A stretch of DNA of 7,687 nt, from positions 1-7,687 of the forward strand of contig CALGGV010000165.1 of assembly GCA_937915725.1 (NCBI GenBank), written 5' to 3'. The notes beneath the pieces were generated by a model that was given only the letters and a program-made list of their open reading frames with translations, was not told the DNA's origin and searched no databases. The translations under genes and the position numbers were made by a program. Source of the DNA: an uncultured Selenomonadales bacterium. GTDB lineage: Bacteria > Bacillota > Negativicutes > Selenomonadales > Selenomonadaceae. Each line of letters begins with the position of its first letter. Position 1 is the first letter of the stretch. Of the stretch, positions 5,143 to 7,687 are shown in pieces.

Positions 5143-6314
5143 ATTGGAGCGGAAAACTTTCAAATTCTGTACAGTCAATCGCGCCTTCCGGTATCAGAAA
5201 ATTTTTTGACATAGCCGCGCAAATGCAGGATGTTATTTCTTTGGGCGTGGGCGAGCCGGATTTTGTAACTCCGTGGACAATTCGTGAAAGTTGCGTTTAC
5301 GGCTTGGAGCGCGGCTACACAAGTTACACCGCCAATCGCGGTATGCCGGAACTTCGCACAGAAATTGCCAACCATTTCAAAAAACGCTACGATTTAAATT
5401 ATGACAGCGATAAAGAAATTTTGGTAACTGTCGGCGTAAGTGAGGCAATGGATTTAGCAATTCGTGCTGTAACAAATCCCGGTGATGAAATTTTAATTCC
5501 GGAGCCGTGCTACGTTTCCTATCAAGCTTGTACAACTTTAGCGGGCGGCGTTCCAGTTTCAGTTCCTGCAAAAATTGAAAATGAATTCAGAATCACGCCG
5601 GAAGAATTGGAGCCTTACCTTACGCCGAAAACTAAAATTTTGCTGATAGGTTATCCCAATAATCCTACCGGCGCAATTATGGAGCGCGGCGATTTATTGA
5701 AAATTGCCGACTTTGCCGAAAAGCACGATTTAATAGTTATAAGCGACGAAATTTACGGCGATTTAACTTATAACGGCGTTCATGAATGTTTTGCCGCGTT
5801 GCCGAAAATGAAAGATCGCACAATTTTATTAAATGGATTCAGTAAGGCTTATGCAATGACGGGCTGGCGAATTGGTTACGCGCTGGGCAATTCAGATTTT
5901 ATCGGCGCAATGACTAAGATACACCAATATACTATGCTCTGTGCGCCAATAACTGCGCAAATTGCGGCGATTGAGGCTTTAAAACGCGGCGAAAAATATA
6001 TGAAAAAAATGGTTGCCGAATATGACAGGCGCAGAAATTTAATCTACGAAGGCTTTAAGCGAATGGGCTTAGAAAGTTTTGAGCCGCGCGGAGCATTTTA
6101 CATTTTCCCAAATATCACTTCAAGCGGCTTGACTGCTGAAGAATTCGCCGAAAAATTAATAATGGCTGAACACGTTGCACTTGTACCCGGTACGGCGTTT
6201 GGAAAATCCGGCGCAGGGCACGTGCGTTGCTCCTATGCTACAAGCATTGAAAAAATTTCTGAGGCGTTGAATCGTATTGAACATTTTTTAAGCAAAAACA
6301 AGTTTAGGGATTAG
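5139..6314 (+). CDS. Class I/II pyridoxal-phosphate aminotransferase
   Basis: It transfers an amino group between an amino acid and a 2-oxo acid in the cytosol. The 391-aa protein is full length for fold-type I enzymes of the aspartate/aromatic aminotransferase group. Visible elements are the N-terminal SLGVGEPDF motif (34-42), N175 in GYPNNPTG (171-178), D203 and Y206 in ISDEIYG, the PLP-binding lysine K236 in FSKAYAMTGWRIGY with R244, and R363 in HVRCSYA, the expected carboxylate-binding arginine. The start is GTG, overlapping the Lrp stop as GTGA with GGTGG upstream. Pairing with an Lrp/AsnC regulator suggests amino-acid catabolism or interconversion. The substrate (aspartate, aromatic or other) cannot be fixed from sequence alone. 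The last residues and stop lie in a 7-base repeat. Confidence 0.92.
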   Translation: MNWSGKLSNSVQSIAPSGIRKFFDIAAQMQDVISLGVGEPDFVTPWTIRESCVYGLERGYTSYTANRGMPELRTEIANHFKKRYDLNYDSDKEILVTVGVSEAMDLAIRAVTNPGDEILIPEPCYVSYQACTTLAGGVPVSVPAKIENEFRITPEELEPYLTPKTKILLIGYPNNPTGAIMERGDLLKIADFAEKHDLIVISDEIYGDLTYNGVHECFAALPKMKDRTILLNGFSKAYAMTGWRIGYALGNSDFIGAMTKIHQYTMLCAPITAQIAAIEALKRGEKYMKKMVAEYDRRRNLIYEGFKRMGLESFEPRGAFYIFPNITSSGLTAEEFAEKLIMAEHVALVPGTAFGKSGAGHVRCSYATSIEKISEALNRIEHFLSKNKFRD

Positions 6315-6318
6315 GGGA
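6305..6318 (+). repeat. Two 7-base repeat units at the aminotransferase stop codon
   Basis: TAGGGAT and TAGGGGA are adjacent. The second begins with the stop codon TAG (6312-6314); the first lies within the last codons of the gene. Confidence 0.5.
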
Positions 6319-6449
6319 GCGACGAGTTTTTCTTTGGCTGAAAGGCGTGTCTTCTTTTTGCTAAAAAAAGAAAGTACATTTACAATAAAAAAATTATTAT
6401 GAAAATCTTATAAAATAACGAAAAAATTTTTAACAAGGAGGGATTTACC
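6319..6449 (+). promoter_or_regulatory. Leader region of the M48 gene with AT hairpin and strong ribosome binding site
   Basis: An AT-rich hairpin pairs TTCTTTTT (6352-6359) with AAAAAGAA (6365-6372). No T-run follows on the plus strand, so termination is doubtful. A -10-like TATAAA lies at 6409-6414 without a well-spaced -35 (TTTACA at 6379-6384 is 24 bases away). AAGGAGG (6435-6441) lies eight bases before the M48 ATG and is a near-perfect ribosome binding site. Confidence 0.4.
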
Positions 6450-7544
6450 ATGTTGAAAAAATTATCAAAAAAAATTACAGCCGGAATAACAGCGGCGGCA
6501 TTGGGAGTATCACTAACAATTTCTGCGCCACCCGCACCGGCGGAGGCAAATGTTTTAACGGATATACTTATTACCGGCGTTTCTGCAACTATGAGCTACA
6601 ATCAGATGAATAAACAATTCAAAGCTTTAAATGACACTGAAGAAGGCAGGGACGCACTTTATCGGCAATTCCAAGAAAAAACCGGAGTAAATAACGACCC
6701 TACATTAAATGCACGGCTTGATAGAATTATGGAAAATTTAACAAGAGCCGTCGGCGAAATTGATGAATCCATTTACGATAAACCGTACAAATATTACGTT
6801 TCAAGTGATGAAAGCTTAAATGCTTTTTGTTCGTTGGGACATGTTATGGTAGTAAATACCGGCGCGTTTAACTATTTGTCAACTGATGACGAAATAGCGG
6901 CGATTGTAGGGCACGAAATGGGACACGGGCAAAAAGACCACGTCATTAAAGGTAACAAAAAGCGTTTAAATAAATTGGTTGCCGCACAACTCGGCGCGGC
7001 GGCGGCGGGCGGCGGTACAATAGCAAGTATTGTTGCAAGCGTTACAGCGAACAATTCCATTGCTCACGGCGATAGAAAACACGAAACAGAGGCTGATAAT
7101 TTGGGCTGGGAATATATGTTGAATACAGATTATAATATTGGCGCAACTGCCGCTGTTATGCAAAGGCTTGCTGAACTTTACGGCGAAAAAAATAATTCTA
7201 ATATCTTAAATCCTTCAGATCACCCCGACACGGGCAAACGCCGCGACAATTACGCAAATAAACTTTACGAATACAGCGGCAAGCACGCCTTCGCAAAAGA
7301 TGGCGTAGTTACAATTAACGACCAAACTTTTACAACCGTTGCCGCTACAAATTCTATGTCATCTGCTGAACGCGCTTATTTTGTTTTGGGAAATTTGGCT
7401 AAGGCTTATCATAACGGCAAAAATTCTTCAGATGCTACAGTTTACAACGGCACTGTTTACCTTGGCGATATTGCAATTATGACGCCTGCCGCCGGCGATG
7501 AAGACGCTTATACTTTAGCCGAAAGATTAAATTCGATTAAATAG
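6450..7544 (+). CDS. Secreted M48-family zinc metalloprotease
   Basis: It is a zinc endopeptidase of the M48 group (Ste24/HtpX/BepA relatives), probably soluble in the periplasm. The 364-aa protein begins with a positively charged N-terminus and a hydrophobic stretch ending in A-E-A at 31-33, a typical signal peptide. The catalytic motif is H155-E-M-G-H159, and the third zinc ligand is expected in E212-T-E-A-D of the downstream helix. H258-P259 followed by TGKR matches the HP motif common after the core in this family. Between the two zinc-binding parts lies an Ala/Gly-rich segment (about 176-202). The C-terminal 100 residues carry no recognisable repeat such as TPR. Homologues remove misfolded outer-membrane proteins, which fits an envelope role here, but that is inference. 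It stands alone after a 135-base gap. Confidence 0.9.
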   Translation: MLKKLSKKITAGITAAALGVSLTISAPPAPAEANVLTDILITGVSATMSYNQMNKQFKALNDTEEGRDALYRQFQEKTGVNNDPTLNARLDRIMENLTRAVGEIDESIYDKPYKYYVSSDESLNAFCSLGHVMVVNTGAFNYLSTDDEIAAIVGHEMGHGQKDHVIKGNKKRLNKLVAAQLGAAAAGGGTIASIVASVTANNSIAHGDRKHETEADNLGWEYMLNTDYNIGATAAVMQRLAELYGEKNNSNILNPSDHPDTGKRRDNYANKLYEYSGKHAFAKDGVVTINDQTFTTVAATNSMSSAERAYFVLGNLAKAYHNGKNSSDATVYNGTVYLGDIAIMTPAAGDEDAYTLAERLNSIK

Positions 7545-7572
7545 GCAATAGGCATTAGGCAAGAGGCAGTAG
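7542..7572 (+). repeat. 7-base tandem repeat array beginning at the M48 stop codon
   Basis: Four units of a GC-shifted variant (for example TAGGCAA and TAGGCAT) are followed by a partial fifth. The first unit begins exactly with the TAG stop codon (7542-7544). TAGGCATTAG (7549-7558) can pair with CTAATCCCTA (7587-7596) at nine of ten positions, forming a hairpin with a 28-base loop. Confidence 0.65.
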
Positions 7573-7582
7573 TTTTTTATTT

Positions 7583-7651
7583 TTCTCTAATCCCTATAGT
7601 ATGTTTACAAAGGAAGAAGTTGGCGCGCACAAGACGCCCGCCGCACTCCGT
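7583..7651. repeat. Dispersed intergenic element, copy 2 (right part beyond the window)
   Basis: The 19-base block at 7593-7611 and 20-base block at 7632-7651 are identical to those of copy 1. Two minus-oriented 7-base units (7596-7583) adjoin the left end, as in copy 1. The inverted terminal repeat of copy 1 lies 50 bases past the second block; here the window ends 36 bases past it, so a matching end cannot be checked. No gene is seen in 7545-7687. Confidence 0.6.
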
Positions 7652-7687
7652 TTTTGCTTGGGACTTTAAATTGCGGTAACGTGAGAA

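Noticed and set aside
6351..6374. Rho-independent terminator after the aminotransferase gene
   Set aside because: The stem is almost all A-T and no T-run follows it on the plus strand.

Overview
The window looks like chromosomal DNA of a diderm (outer-membrane-bearing) Firmicute, most likely a member of the Negativicutes. The evidence is a mix of signals. A TolC-type outer-membrane channel and a periplasmic adaptor show that there is an outer membrane. The AT-rich coding style, strong AGGAGG-type ribosome binding sites, frequent TTG/GTG starts and a Firmicute-style Lrp/aminotransferase pair point to the Firmicutes. This assignment is inference; no rRNA or tRNA is present to confirm it.

Layout. 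Positions 1-122 hold, on the minus strand, a GC-rich structured stretch resembling the scaffold of an IscB-associated omega RNA (HEARO RNA), cut by the window edge. Positions 122-480 hold three coding-like but frame-shifted minus-strand segments that look like the remains of a gene. A rho-independent terminator (501-526) then closes a minus-strand block read sbcD (3398-4522), tolC-like channel (2078-3325), MacA/HlyD-like adaptor (550-1689). From a shared divergent promoter region (4523-4662) the plus strand carries an Lrp/AsnC regulator (4663-5142) overlapping a class I/II aminotransferase by 4 bases (5139-6314). A secreted M48 metalloprotease follows (6450-7544).

How the genes fit together. 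The channel and adaptor are two parts of a tripartite export machine, but no inner-membrane pump (MacB-type ABC or RND) is in the window. SbcD is the nuclease half of SbcCD, also without its partner here. Lrp and the aminotransferase form a translationally coupled amino-acid pair. The M48 protease probably acts in the periplasm.

The most unusual signal lies in the gaps. Degenerate 7-base tandem repeats, mostly TARRGNN (for example TAAGGGC), occur at gene ends. At five of the six genes the stop codon is itself the first three bases of a repeat unit. Oppositely oriented arrays pair into hairpins, one of which is the terminator after the adaptor gene. A second dispersed element (about 60 bp conserved, seen at 1887-1946 and 7593-7651) sits next to such units.
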